A DNA stretch of 10,371 nucleotides from an uncultured Propionibacteriaceae bacterium (GTDB lineage Bacteria; Actinomycetota; Actinomycetes; Propionibacteriales; Propionibacteriaceae): contig CAKZJI010000343.1 in NCBI GenBank assembly GCA_936941515.1, forward strand, positions 1-10,371, in the 5' to 3' direction. Position 1 is the first letter of the stretch; each line of letters starts with the position of its first letter. The translations under genes were made by a program, and so were the position numbers. Below the pieces are notes generated by a model. It searched no databases. It was not told where the DNA came from and saw only the letters and a program-made list of their open reading frames with translations. This document shows positions 1 through 7,089 of the stretch, piece by piece.

Positions 1-333
1 CAGAGCCATGGAGGCGCGTGCGCCCCGAGCCCGCAGCTCCCGCGCCAGCCGAATGGGCGCATGAGCCGCCTCGACGTGGAAGGTGACTGATTCAGCCCCC
101 GCCTCGGCATAGGCCGGCGCCCAGCGATCCGGGTCCTCGATCATCAGGTGGATGTCCAGCGGCTCACCGGTGGCCCTTCGAATGCACTCGACCACCGGGA
201 GCCCGATGGTCAGGTTCGGAACGAAGTGGTTGTCCATCACATCGACGTGAATCGCATCCGCGTCGGGGATCCTGCTGATCTCTGCGGCAAGATTGGCGAA
301 ATCTGCATTGAGGATGCTGGGCGTGATGCGCAT
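1..333 (-). CDS. rpe: Ribulose-phosphate 3-epimerase, 3' end cut by window edge
   Basis: Rpe interconverts D-ribulose 5-phosphate and D-xylulose 5-phosphate in the cytoplasmic pentose phosphate pathway. My translation of the minus strand gives 111 codons running off the left edge, about half of the usual ~220 residues. It opens with [15 protein letters not shown], the standard Rpe N-terminus. [13 protein letters not shown] carries the metal-binding His29 and the catalytic, metal-binding Asp31, and [10 protein letters not shown] carries His62. The TIM-barrel continuation [11 protein letters not shown] also fits. The ATG at 333 is the first possible start, because an in-frame TAG lies four codons upstream. 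I see no purine-rich ribosome binding site before it. It follows rsmB after 71 nt. The remaining metal and phosphate-binding residues lie outside the window, so completeness cannot be judged. Confidence 0.95.
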   Translation of the reverse strand, partial: MRITPSILNADFANLAAEISRIPDADAIHVDVMDNHFVPNLTIGLPVVECIRRATGEPLDIHLMIEDPDRWAPAYAEAGAESVTFHVEAAHAPIRLARELRARGARASMAL

Positions 334-345
334 GAGAGAAGTCTA
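334..345 (-). promoter_or_regulatory. Candidate -10 box giving a leaderless rpe transcript
   Basis: On the minus strand the sequence TAGACT (340-345) is followed by six bases and then the rpe ATG. TAGACT fits the actinobacterial TANNNT -10 pattern. A transcription start six or seven bases downstream would fall on or next to the A of the ATG, so the mRNA would lack a leader. The absence of a Shine-Dalgarno sequence agrees. I see no good -35 box at 17-18 bp. This is inference from spacing, in a 71-nt gap after rsmB. Confidence 0.35.
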
Positions 346-404
346 GTGGCGTTCCGCGCTGCTGGTTTGACACAGCGTCCGCACCGTCTCCCCAATCATG
401 TGCC

Positions 405-1751
405 TCAAGTAGGCCTTGCTTGGCGCACACGCAGCAGCGCCAGGAACATGGCGTCGGTGCTATGACGGTGCGGCCACAGCTGGAGGAACTTTCCCGCAGC
501 GCCATCCGGAACTTCAGGAAGCAGGGATGGGGCATTCAGCAGCTCAAGGCCTGGGTGCGATGTCATCACCTTCATCACGACTTCCCGGGTCTCCTGGGCA
601 TGGGGCGAGCAAGTCGCATATGCGACCACTCCCCCCGGGGCTGCCAGGCTGATCGCAGATCGCAGCAGAGCCAGCTGCAGCGGAACCAGATCAGCCAGGT
701 CCTCGGGTACACGGCGCCACCGTGACTCCGGGCGGCGCCTCAACGCCCCGAGGCCGCTGCAGGGGGCGTCAACCATCACCCGGCTGAATGGCCCCAGCTG
801 CCGCACTTCGTTGGGCTGCCTGCCATCTGAACAGAGCACGGAAGCCGTGCCCTCGGGGTATGCAGCCAGTGCCTGCTGCACAAGCCTGGCGCGATGCTCC
901 GCCACTTCATTGGCGACAAGCTGGTCACCTGCCAAGCGTGCGAACCCAGCCAGCAGGGCCGCCTTGCCACCAGGCCCAGCGCACAGGTCCAGCCAGGGTC
1001 CGGTTGGGGCTTCAGCACGTGCCAATGCGAGAGCAACAAGCTGGGAGCCCTCATCCTGAACCCCAGCGCGTCCCTCACGCACCGCGGTGATCGCAGCAGG
1101 TGCCCCATCCAGTACCGCACCATAGGGTGAGTAGCGGGTTGGTGTGGCTGGGGAGAGCTCCTCGACAGTGGCCAGGCCTGGGCGGATCACCAACGTCGGC
1201 CTGGGCGGCTCGTTGTTCGCGGCGAGGGCTGTTGGCACCTCGGCAGCCGGCAGCAGCTCCCCGTAGGACTCAATGATCCATCGCGGGTGGTGGAATCTCA
1301 CCGCCAGCCGTCCGAGATCGTCCTGTCCCAGGGAGAGCTCGGTAATCCAGTCGCCCATGTCCTTGGCCCCAATCCTGCGGCCGATGGCGTTGACGATCCC
1401 AGTGACGCGCTGCCCAACGGTCGCCCGCGCCAGCTCCACAGTGCTCGACACCGCGGCACGCAGGGGAATGTTCATGCTCAGGGCCTGATGCGCCAACAGC
1501 CTCAGCAGATCAACCACCGCTGGCTGTAGCGTCTTCAGTTCACGCCCACCGGCTCGGGTGATGATGGCGTCGTAGCTGCCGATCAGCCGGCAGGTTCCCG
1601 CGACGAGCTCCGTCGCAAAAGCGGCATCACGTGTGTCCAGTCTGGCGTCGGCAAGATGCCTGGCCAGAGCGAGATTCGCGTATGCGTCTTCGGCGGTCAC
1701 CTGTCTCAGGACGTCGAAGGCAACCCGGCGGGCTGCCAGCGGGGTGCTCAC
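405..1751 (-). CDS. rsmB: 16S rRNA (cytosine-967-C5)-methyltransferase RsmB
   Basis: RsmB (Sun/Fmu) uses S-adenosylmethionine to methylate C5 of cytosine 967 in 16S rRNA. The 448-residue length is normal. Residues ~1-140 form the NusB-like RNA-binding domain, starting ARRVAFDVLRQV. The Rossmann-fold methyltransferase domain follows, with the SAM-binding motif DLCAGPGGKAA (255-265), the VDAPCSGLGALRRRPE motif holding Cys331, and YATCSPH holding Cys381. By family knowledge the TCSP cysteine (381) is the nucleophile and the PCSG cysteine (331) helps release the product. The GTG start at 1751 shares bases with the fmt stop (GTGA), and a GGGGGAG ribosome binding site lies about seven bases upstream inside fmt, so translational coupling is likely. 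fmt-rsmB is a common bacterial gene pair. No key residue is missing. Confidence 0.96.
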   Translation of the reverse strand: MSTPLAARRVAFDVLRQVTAEDAYANLALARHLADARLDTRDAAFATELVAGTCRLIGSYDAIITRAGGRELKTLQPAVVDLLRLLAHQALSMNIPLRAAVSSTVELARATVGQRVTGIVNAIGRRIGAKDMGDWITELSLGQDDLGRLAVRFHHPRWIIESYGELLPAAEVPTALAANNEPPRPTLVIRPGLATVEELSPATPTRYSPYGAVLDGAPAAITAVREGRAGVQDEGSQLVALALARAEAPTGPWLDLCAGPGGKAALLAGFARLAGDQLVANEVAEHRARLVQQALAAYPEGTASVLCSDGRQPNEVRQLGPFSRVMVDAPCSGLGALRRRPESRWRRVPEDLADLVPLQLALLRSAISLAAPGGVVAYATCSPHAQETREVVMKVMTSHPGLELLNAPSLLPEVPDGAAGKFLQLWPHRHSTDAMFLALLRVRQARPT

Positions 1752-2662
1752 AGCAGCACTCCCCCGGCAGGCCTGGCGCGGCCCCAGTCGATGGCAGCCA
1801 TCCTGCGTTTGCCCGGCGCCTGCACCTCCAGCAGCTCAACACCCCCCGATGTCGTTCCGGCGATAATCTGCCGTTTCGTGATGTGCAGCTGGCCGGGCTG
1901 CAGATCAGCTGGGGCTTCACACAGCCGCGCCCGATAGATCTTGAGTCTCTCCCCATCGAGCTCACACCACGCCCCGGGTTCGGGTGAGCAGCCGAGGATG
2001 TGATCGCGGACGCGATGGGAGGGCTGGCTGAAATCAATCCTGGCCTCCTCCGTCGTGATCTTCGGTGCAAACACAACCCCCGAAGCTGACTGCGGTCGAG
2101 GCTCCTCTCCGGACTCAATTGCATCCAGGGTCTCCAGCAGTTGGCTGGCCCCGGAGATCGCCAGGCGGTGCAGCACCTCGCCCGCGGTCGCCTCCGGCAT
2201 CGGTTGAGCCTGCATCCGGTAGACATCTCCAGCGTCGAGGGCCTTCACGATCCGAAAACAGGCGGTTCCGATCTCCACGTCCCCCGCCATGATTGCCCGC
2301 TGCACCGGAGCTGCTCCACGCCACCGGGGCAACAGGGAGAAATGAAGGTTGACCCATCCATGGGGTGGGATCGCCAACGCCTCCTGCGGAAGCAGCGCGC
2401 CATAAGCCACGACGGCGCAGACATCTGGGGCGAGGCCACGCAGCTGCGCCAAGAACCCCGGATCGCCGGGATGTCCAGGCGTGAGCACCGGCAGGTCAAG
2501 CTCAGCGGCGCGCAGGGCCACGGGTGATGGTGTCAGCCTCCGACCACGTCCCGACGGGGCGTCCGGGCGGGTGATCACCGCCACAAGCTCATGTCGGGAA
2601 GCCGCCAGCATCTCCAGGCTGGGGAGCGCCACCTCGGGGGTTCCGGCAAAGACCACTCTCAT
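1748..2662 (-). CDS. fmt: Methionyl-tRNA formyltransferase
   Basis: Fmt transfers a formyl group from 10-formyltetrahydrofolate to methionyl-initiator tRNA, giving the fMet-tRNA used to start translation. The 304 residues match the family length. The N-terminal domain starts MRVVFAGTPEVALPSLEML. The formyl-folate loop SLLPRWRGAAPVQR is at ~109-122. The catalytic triad of E. coli Fmt (Asn106, His108, Asp144) corresponds to Asn105, His107 and Asp143 (in ALDAGD). The C-terminal tRNA-binding domain follows from ~205. Two ATGs are adjacent (2665 and 2662). I chose the second because it leaves six bases after the AGGAG site and starts at the conserved MRVVFAGTP. The ribosome binding site overlaps the priA stop (TGAGGAG), and the stop codon overlaps the rsmB start. 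No def gene sits next to it, although def often does. Confidence 0.97.
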   Translation of the reverse strand: MRVVFAGTPEVALPSLEMLAASRHELVAVITRPDAPSGRGRRLTPSPVALRAAELDLPVLTPGHPGDPGFLAQLRGLAPDVCAVVAYGALLPQEALAIPPHGWVNLHFSLLPRWRGAAPVQRAIMAGDVEIGTACFRIVKALDAGDVYRMQAQPMPEATAGEVLHRLAISGASQLLETLDAIESGEEPRPQSASGVVFAPKITTEEARIDFSQPSHRVRDHILGCSPEPGAWCELDGERLKIYRARLCEAPADLQPGQLHITKRQIIAGTTSGGVELLEVQAPGKRRMAAIDWGRARPAGGVLL

Positions 2663-2672
2663 CATTATCTCC

Positions 2673-4640
2673 TCAGGCAAGAGTCGTGGGGTCGACCTGC
2701 AGAAACAGCCTGCCGCCCTCCTTGCGGGCTGACCGGATGGCGGCTGCCTCCTTGACCTGGCCGACGAGTTCACGTCCCCGGTCCAGGGGACAACGTAGCA
2801 GCGCCATCGCCTCGGGATCAGGTTCATCCCTGATCAGGGTCGGTCCGAGAACCTCCGCGCCCTGGAACGGGGCGTTGTCCAAGAACGCCGGTACGGCCTC
2901 AGGGTCCCCGGACACCTGCACCGCCTTGACGGCAGGCGGAAGCCCCGCAGCTCGGCGTTCATCCAGTTCCCTGGCTGCGAACCATCCGGGGTCGGTGCGC
3001 AGCAGAGCCTGCACGGCCGGCTCCTCACGTGGCCCCACCAAGACGACGGTGCCGCCAGCGCTGGCAGGGCGAACCTGCGATGCCACCTGACACCACCGCC
3101 TCAGCGACTCCTCCCCCACCCGCAGGTCAGCGCGCCCGAGGGTCCGTTCCGCATCCAGGATCAGGGCAGCTGCATAGCCTCCCTGCACCGCCGGCTCACC
3201 GCCAGGGGTGGCGACCACCAGGGCGTTGTCATCCGGCACGCTGGACCGGATCCGCTCAGCTGAGGAATTGATGACCCGCACCCCTGGGAAGGCCCGTCCC
3301 AGCTCATCGGCGGTGCGTTCCGAACCGATGACAGGGGCCCGCAGCCGAGTGCTGTGACAGTGAAGGCACTCAAAACGCACTGGTGTGTGTCCGCAGAGGA
3401 TGCATTCCAGCCGATCTCGATGCCTCTGCGTTAACGGTCCGCTGCACCTTGGGCACAACGCCCTGGAGCGGCAGCGGTCGCATCTCAGGCCCGCGGCATA
3501 GCCTGCCCTCGCCACGGACACCAGGACGGGTCCTCGCGTCAGTGCGGCCCGCATCAGGTCGAAAACTCCGCTGGGCAGGCGCAGCCTCGCCCCAGAAGGG
3601 TTGTGAGCATGATCCTCCGCGACGACGCGAACTGGTGCGACGAGCTGCCGCGCAGCCTGTGGGGTCAATGTCAGTTCCCGCATCCAGTCCCGCTCGATCA
3701 GGGACTGGGCCTCGCAGGAGCGGGCATGGGAGCACAGCAGCAGCGCGCAGCCCTCCTGTACCGTCCGCAGAGTGGCGACGGCGCGCACGTGGGGACGGGG
3801 AAAGCGCTCGAAGATGTGATTTTCGTCGCCGTCGTCGATCACGGCTATCAGCCCCAATGACCTCATCGGCGTGAAGGCCGCCGACTGGGTACCGATGAGG
3901 ATGCGAGCCTGACCGCGTGCGCAGGCCAGGTAGTTCTCATAGCGGAGGCCACGCCCGAGCTCTCCGCTGAGCATCGCCACCGTTCCCGTGCCGAACATCT
4001 GCTCCAGCCGGATGGTGGCCGCCTCCATGATTCTGTTTGTGGGAACCAACACCAGCGCAGAGCGGCCGGATGTCAGGGTGGCGGAGACAGCCTCCCCCAC
4101 ACCTTGGATCATGTCCCCCGGAACATCAGCGACACATGGCACCTGCCAGAACACGCGAGGCGAGGCCCCGCGCCTCAGCGCCGCGATCAGGTCAGCTCCA
4201 CCGGGAAATCCGCTGAGGACCACAGGATCAGCTCTGCATGAGGGCGTGGGCCAGGAGCGTTGGGGTTGCTTCTCCGTCGCGGCCTGGCGTGGTGGAATGG
4301 CGAGCCGGGCGACATCCCACCACGTCCCCGCGTAGTGGTCGGCGACGGCACGTATCAGGTCGTATAGCGCTGGTGTCAGAACCTGCTCAGGTGAGACTAC
4401 GGTACGCAGCTCTGCGAGCCGCTTGCCCGCCTCTCTGTCCCCAATGCGGACAAGCCAGCCGTCGATGACCTGCCCCGAGAACGGAACCGTCACCCTCACC
4501 CCCGGACGGGCAGTCTTCGCGAGCCTGTCCGGTATTCGATAGTCGAACAGCTGGTCCAGGTGGGCCAAGGGCACGTCGACAGCGACCTTGGCCACCTGTT
4601 CGGCGGCTGGATCCTCGAATAGCGCCGCCGAGTCCAACAC
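2673..4640 (-). CDS. priA: Primosomal protein N' (PriA), actinobacterial helicase-degenerate form
   Basis: PriA recognises stalled or collapsed replication forks and starts primosome reassembly. The 655 residues open with the PriA DNA-binding domain (VAVDVPLAHLDQLFDYRIP, ~20-38). The zinc-binding insert is intact, with eight cysteines in CxxC pairs: C387/C390, C396/C399, C413/C416 and C425/C428. The ATPase motifs are not intact. The expected Walker A GSGKT is replaced near 166-178 by a stretch with no lysine (VPCVADVPGD), and the DEAH box position reads DDGDEN (269-274). Actinobacterial PriA proteins are known to lack recognisable helicase motifs, so this is probably a structural restart factor and not an active helicase. 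The GTG start at 4640 follows the metK TGA directly (TGAGTG), with AAGGG just upstream as ribosome binding site. A TTG one codon later is an alternative start. Confidence 0.93.
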   Translation of the reverse strand: MLDSAALFEDPAAEQVAKVAVDVPLAHLDQLFDYRIPDRLAKTARPGVRVTVPFSGQVIDGWLVRIGDREAGKRLAELRTVVSPEQVLTPALYDLIRAVADHYAGTWWDVARLAIPPRQAATEKQPQRSWPTPSCRADPVVLSGFPGGADLIAALRRGASPRVFWQVPCVADVPGDMIQGVGEAVSATLTSGRSALVLVPTNRIMEAATIRLEQMFGTGTVAMLSGELGRGLRYENYLACARGQARILIGTQSAAFTPMRSLGLIAVIDDGDENHIFERFPRPHVRAVATLRTVQEGCALLLCSHARSCEAQSLIERDWMRELTLTPQAARQLVAPVRVVAEDHAHNPSGARLRLPSGVFDLMRAALTRGPVLVSVARAGYAAGLRCDRCRSRALCPRCSGPLTQRHRDRLECILCGHTPVRFECLHCHSTRLRAPVIGSERTADELGRAFPGVRVINSSAERIRSSVPDDNALVVATPGGEPAVQGGYAAALILDAERTLGRADLRVGEESLRRWCQVASQVRPASAGGTVVLVGPREEPAVQALLRTDPGWFAARELDERRAAGLPPAVKAVQVSGDPEAVPAFLDNAPFQGAEVLGPTLIRDEPDPEAMALLRCPLDRGRELVGQVKEAAAIRSARKEGGRLFLQVDPTTLA

Positions 4641-5831
4641 TCAGCCCTTGACTGCCTTCGCCAGCGCCTCCGCCCGGTCAGTGGATTCCCAGGTGGCATC
4701 CGGCTCGGTGCGTCCGAAATGACCAAGCGTGGAGAACTGCCGGTAGATGGGTCTCAGCAGTTTCAGATCGGCGATGATGCTGGCAGGCCGCAGGTCGAAG
4801 ACAGTGTTGACCGCGGCGATGATCTGCTCCGCCGGGACATGCGAGGTACCGAAGGTATCCAGGTAGAAGCCAACTGGATGGGCTTTCCCGATGGCATAGG
4901 CCACCTGCACCTCACAGCGGTCGGCCAACCCGGCTGCCACCACGTTCTTGGCGACCCACCGCGTGGCGTAGGCGGCCGATCGATCAACCTTGGAGGGGTC
5001 CTTCCCCGAGAAGGCGCCGCCTCCATGACGCGCCATGCCCCCATAGGTGTCGACAATGATCTTGCGGCCGGTCACACCGGCATCGCCCATCGGGCCTCCG
5101 ATCACGAACTTGCCGGACGGGTTGACGAAGATTCGGGAGTCAGCAGCGTCGTAGCCATGGTCTGCCAACACCGGGGTGATGACCTCACGAGTGATCTCAG
5201 GGGTCATCACATCGGCGAGGGACACGCCCTCGTCATGCTGGCTGGAGACCACCACGGCCTCCACCCCTGCGGGGATCCCTGACTCGTAGCGAATCGTCAC
5301 CTGGGTCTTACCATCAGGCCGCAGGTATCCGAGGATGCCCTGTTTGCGCACCTCGGTGAGCCGGGCCGCCAGCCTGTGGGCCATGTGAATCGGAAGGGGC
5401 ATCAGCTCAGGGGTCTCGTTGCAAGCATAGCCGAACATGAGGCCCTGGTCCCCAGCCCCCTGCCTGCTTGCGTTGTCCTGATCCTCGCTGGAACGGACCT
5501 CCAGCGAGTCATTGACTCCACCTGCGATGTCAGGCGACTGGGAGCCGATGGCCACCGTGACGCCGCATGAGGCACCATCGAATCCGACTTTGGAGCTGTC
5601 ATAGCCAATGTCCAGGATGCGTTGCCTAACCAGCGACGCCACATCGGCATAGGCTGTGGTGGACACCTCGCCCGCCACGACCACGAGACCGGTGGTGATC
5701 AGCGTCTCAACAGCCACGCGCGCCTGAGGATCGTCCCCCAGCAGCGCATCCAGCACGGCATCAGATATCGAGTCGGCGATCTTGTCTGGGTGACCTTCGG
5801 TGACCGACTCCGATGTGAACAGACGACTCAT
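4641..5831 (-). CDS. metK: S-adenosylmethionine synthetase
   Basis: MetK condenses L-methionine and ATP to S-adenosylmethionine, with phosphate and pyrophosphate as by-products. The protein has 396 residues, normal for the family. Visible motifs are [20 protein letters not shown] (7-26, ATP-binding His14), GEVSTTAY (54-61), the signature [12 protein letters not shown] (125-136), [20 protein letters not shown] (245-264), the second signature GGGAFSGKD (270-278, P-loop-like) and the C-terminal [10 protein letters not shown]. An ATG 12 codons upstream (5867) is rejected because the conserved N-terminus is [16 protein letters not shown] and an AAAGGA ribosome binding site lies about eight bases before 5831. 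It sits between rpoZ and priA. In many actinobacteria coaBC separates rpoZ from metK, and here it is absent. MetK makes the cofactor that RsmB, encoded three genes downstream, consumes. Confidence 0.98.
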   Translation of the reverse strand: MSRLFTSESVTEGHPDKIADSISDAVLDALLGDDPQARVAVETLITTGLVVVAGEVSTTAYADVASLVRQRILDIGYDSSKVGFDGASCGVTVAIGSQSPDIAGGVNDSLEVRSSEDQDNASRQGAGDQGLMFGYACNETPELMPLPIHMAHRLAARLTEVRKQGILGYLRPDGKTQVTIRYESGIPAGVEAVVVSSQHDEGVSLADVMTPEITREVITPVLADHGYDAADSRIFVNPSGKFVIGGPMGDAGVTGRKIIVDTYGGMARHGGGAFSGKDPSKVDRSAAYATRWVAKNVVAAGLADRCEVQVAYAIGKAHPVGFYLDTFGTSHVPAEQIIAAVNTVFDLRPASIIADLKLLRPIYRQFSTLGHFGRTEPDATWESTDRAEALAKAVKG

Positions 5832-5846
5832 GTCGATTTTCCTTTC

Positions 5847-5889
5847 GTGGCGACAAGCCACAGTCATTGCATGGGTGGCAACAAGCCAC
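5847..5889 (-). promoter_or_regulatory. Two tandem near-identical hairpins in the metK leader
   Basis: The 83-nt gap between rpoZ and metK holds two copies of a 15-nt self-complementary sequence. On the minus strand they read GTGGCTTGTTGCCAC (5875-5889) and GTGGCTTGTCGCCAC (5847-5861). They differ by one base, and their starts are 28 nt apart. Each can fold into a 5-6 bp GC-rich stem with a five-base loop, and the arms of one copy can also pair with the other. The second copy ends a few bases before the AAAGGA ribosome binding site of metK, so folding or a bound protein could affect metK translation. The region is too short for, and does not show, a SAM riboswitch core I recognise. The function is unknown. 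Confidence 0.5.
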
Positions 5890-5892
5890 CAA

Positions 5893-5909
5893 CCGCCCCC
5901 TGTGGGCGG
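5893..5909 (-). terminator. Short GC hairpin just after rpoZ, possible weak terminator
   Basis: CCGCCC-ACAGG-GGGCGG on the minus strand forms a perfect 6-bp stem five bases after the rpoZ stop codon. No run of T follows, so it is not a classical intrinsic terminator. It could mark a processing or attenuation point between rpoZ and metK, or stabilise the 3' end of the upstream message. It adds a third stem to the two metK leader hairpins. Confidence 0.3.
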
Positions 5910-5914
5910 AAGTC

Positions 5915-6262
5915 TCAGGAAGCCGAGTCAGCGTCGAGTTCGGCGAACGGATCGACGAAGGTGAAGGCTGGATCAGCCTCAATGGCGGCGCGCTCCGCCG
6001 CCTCGGCAGCGGGGTCGATCTCCGTGTACTCCAACATGCCGTCCGAGAGCTCCCGCAGGGCGATGGACAGCGGCTTCTCCTGCGGTGCGACGCCAACCAG
6101 GGGGCCGACGTTCTCCAGCAGACCCTCGCCGAGCTGCGAATAGTAGGCGTTGATCTGCCGGGCCCGCTTGGCTGCGAAGATCACCAGGCGGTACTTGGAG
6201 TCGACCTTCTCCAGCAGATCATCAATCGGCGGGTTGGTGATTCCTTCAGGATTCGTGCTCAA
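5915..6262 (-). CDS. rpoZ: DNA-directed RNA polymerase omega subunit
   Basis: Omega helps fold and latch the beta' subunit during RNA polymerase assembly. The 115-residue protein contains the actinobacterial omega core: [18 protein letters not shown] (8-25), then [20 protein letters not shown] (26-45), and ENVGPLV. A conserved [11 protein letters not shown] helix follows, then an acidic C-terminal tail ([12 protein letters not shown]). The start is TTG at 6262, with an AGAGG ribosome binding site six bases upstream. It gives the family's usual short leader before GITNPPI. It lies 33 nt after gmk, the classical gmk-rpoZ pair. The gene expected next in many actinobacteria, coaBC, is missing, and metK follows after 83 nt. 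Confidence 0.96.
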   Translation of the reverse strand: MSTNPEGITNPPIDDLLEKVDSKYRLVIFAAKRARQINAYYSQLGEGLLENVGPLVGVAPQEKPLSIALRELSDGMLEYTEIDPAAEAAERAAIEADPAFTFVDPFAELDADSAS

Positions 6263-6288
6263 GGTCTACCTCTGCAAGGTTGGGGTCA

Positions 6289-6302
6289 CTTGTGGTCACA
6301 AG
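6289..6302 (-). repeat. 14-nt palindrome over the gmk stop codon
   Basis: CTTGTG-AC-CACAAG on the minus strand is a perfect 6-bp inverted repeat with a two-base centre, and it includes the gmk TGA. A direct repeat of ggtcac (6284-6289 and 6294-6299) overlaps it. The two-base centre is too small for an RNA hairpin loop unless inner pairs open, so a protein site or chance is more likely. Weak evidence. Confidence 0.2.
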
Positions 6303-6859
6303 CCCAACAAGTTTATCAAAGCCTGCACCGTGTCTTCGAGCTTGTCGTTGACGATGATGACGTCGGCTTCCTCTTGGGCGGCCAGCTCAGCCTCGGCGGT
6401 GACCAGACGTCGGTTCACGGAGCCTGCATCCTCCGTGCCACGACCTGTCAGACGCCTGACCAGCTCATACCAGCTGGGAGGAGCCAGAAACACCAAACCA
6501 GCCTCTGGAAGGTTCTGCTTCACCTGTCGGGCACCCTGAAGATCAATCTCAAGCACCACGGTCTTCCCCTCAGCGAGAGCTTGGGACACATCCGCCCGAG
6601 GTGTTCCATACCAGTGATGACCATGCACCTGAGCGGCTTCGAGAAGCTGCCCCGAGGTGTGTAGCTCCTCGAACTCAGTTTGCGAGACGAAGTGATAGCT
6701 GACGCCGTCCAATTCTCCTGCCCTGGGAGGACGGGTGGTGGCGGACACGGGGATGTGGATCTCGGGATGCAGTTCCCGTAACCGGTTGCATACGGTTCCC
6801 TTGCCGACCCCACTGGGGCCGGAGATGATCCACACTGAAGACTGCCTGGTTGGATGCAC
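6296..6859 (-). CDS. gmk: Guanylate kinase
   Basis: Gmk phosphorylates GMP to GDP with ATP, which supplies GTP/dGTP and recycles cyclic-di-GMP and (p)ppGpp products. The 187 residues are a normal length. The P-loop SGPSGVGKGT is at 13-22. The GMP-binding region VSATTRPPRAGELDGVSYHF spans 38-57, YGTPR is at 84-88, and IDLQGARQVKQ (105-115) precedes the LID region (SWYELVRRLTGRGTED). The start is GTG at 6859; the in-frame codon three triplets upstream of it is TAA, which blocks a longer form. A second GTG at residue 9 would still keep the P-loop. No convincing ribosome binding site precedes the start, but a -10-like box does at the right distance for leaderless translation. It begins the run gmk-rpoZ-metK-priA-fmt-rsmB. 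The mihF-gmk neighbourhood matches M. tuberculosis. Confidence 0.97.
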   Translation of the reverse strand: MHPTRQSSVWIISGPSGVGKGTVCNRLRELHPEIHIPVSATTRPPRAGELDGVSYHFVSQTEFEELHTSGQLLEAAQVHGHHWYGTPRADVSQALAEGKTVVLEIDLQGARQVKQNLPEAGLVFLAPPSWYELVRRLTGRGTEDAGSVNRRLVTAEAELAAQEEADVIIVNDKLEDTVQALINLLGL

Positions 6860-6865
6860 CAGTTG

Positions 6866-6871
6866 ATTTTA
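6866..6871 (-). promoter_or_regulatory. Candidate -10 box for leaderless gmk transcription
   Basis: TAAAAT on the minus strand fits TANNNT and is followed by exactly six bases before the GTG start of gmk. Initiation at the usual distance would put +1 at the start codon. The same arrangement (-10 box, six bases, start codon, no Shine-Dalgarno) is seen at rpe in this window. The -35 position coincides with an inverted repeat and not with a TTGACA-like box. Confidence 0.4.
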
Positions 6872-6879
6872 CGAGATTC

Positions 6880-6896
6880 CGTCACCGTGCGTGACG
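6880..6896 (-). promoter_or_regulatory. Inverted repeat at the -35 position of the gmk promoter
   Basis: CGTCAC-N5-GTGACG is a perfect 6-bp inverted repeat nine bases upstream of the candidate gmk -10 box. At that position a bound protein would touch the -35 region. It could also fold as an RNA hairpin in transcripts that start further upstream. No regulator can be named from the sequence. Confidence 0.3.
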
Positions 6897-7089
6897 CTCA
6901 GGCACCTGGCGTCCAAGACCGATCACGTCAAGACGGAGAGAACCACGCGCCAAATGTCGTATATGGACGATAATACGACACCAAGATGGTGTATGAGCAT
7001 TGCGAGTCAGCCGAGTCTGTTGAAGGGAACTCTGACACCAGATGGAATGAGGGGATGGATCTTGACGAAAGGAGAAGATGGAGCCTGCC
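6897..7089. other. Non-coding spacer between mihF and gmk with operator-like inverted repeats
   Basis: This is most of the longest gene-free stretch in the window (278 nt from the mihF stop to the gmk start). It is visibly more AT-rich than the coding DNA. It holds TGTCGTAT-N10-ATACGACA (6955-6980), a perfect 8-bp inverted repeat. A second palindrome, ACACCA-N3-TGGTGT (6978-6992), overlaps it by three bases. On the minus strand TATTAT (6970-6975) inside the first repeat could act as a -10 box for an upstream gmk promoter, but I see no matching -35. A minus-strand 25-codon ORF starting at 7000 and plus-strand ORFs here lack family resemblance. I read the segment as promoter/operator DNA. Confidence 0.4.

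Noticed and set aside
366..373. Plus-strand TTTGACAC resembling a -35 box.
   Set aside because: No -10 box at proper spacing and no plus-strand gene downstream.
2666..2827. Longer fmt starting at 2827.
   Set aside because: The extra residues overlap priA and are its shadow; the conserved Fmt start MRVVFAGTP is at 2662.
5832..5914. SAM riboswitch upstream of metK.
   Set aside because: The gap is only 83 nt and shows simple tandem hairpins, not the multi-branched core of SAM-I, SAM-IV or SAM-II as I know them.
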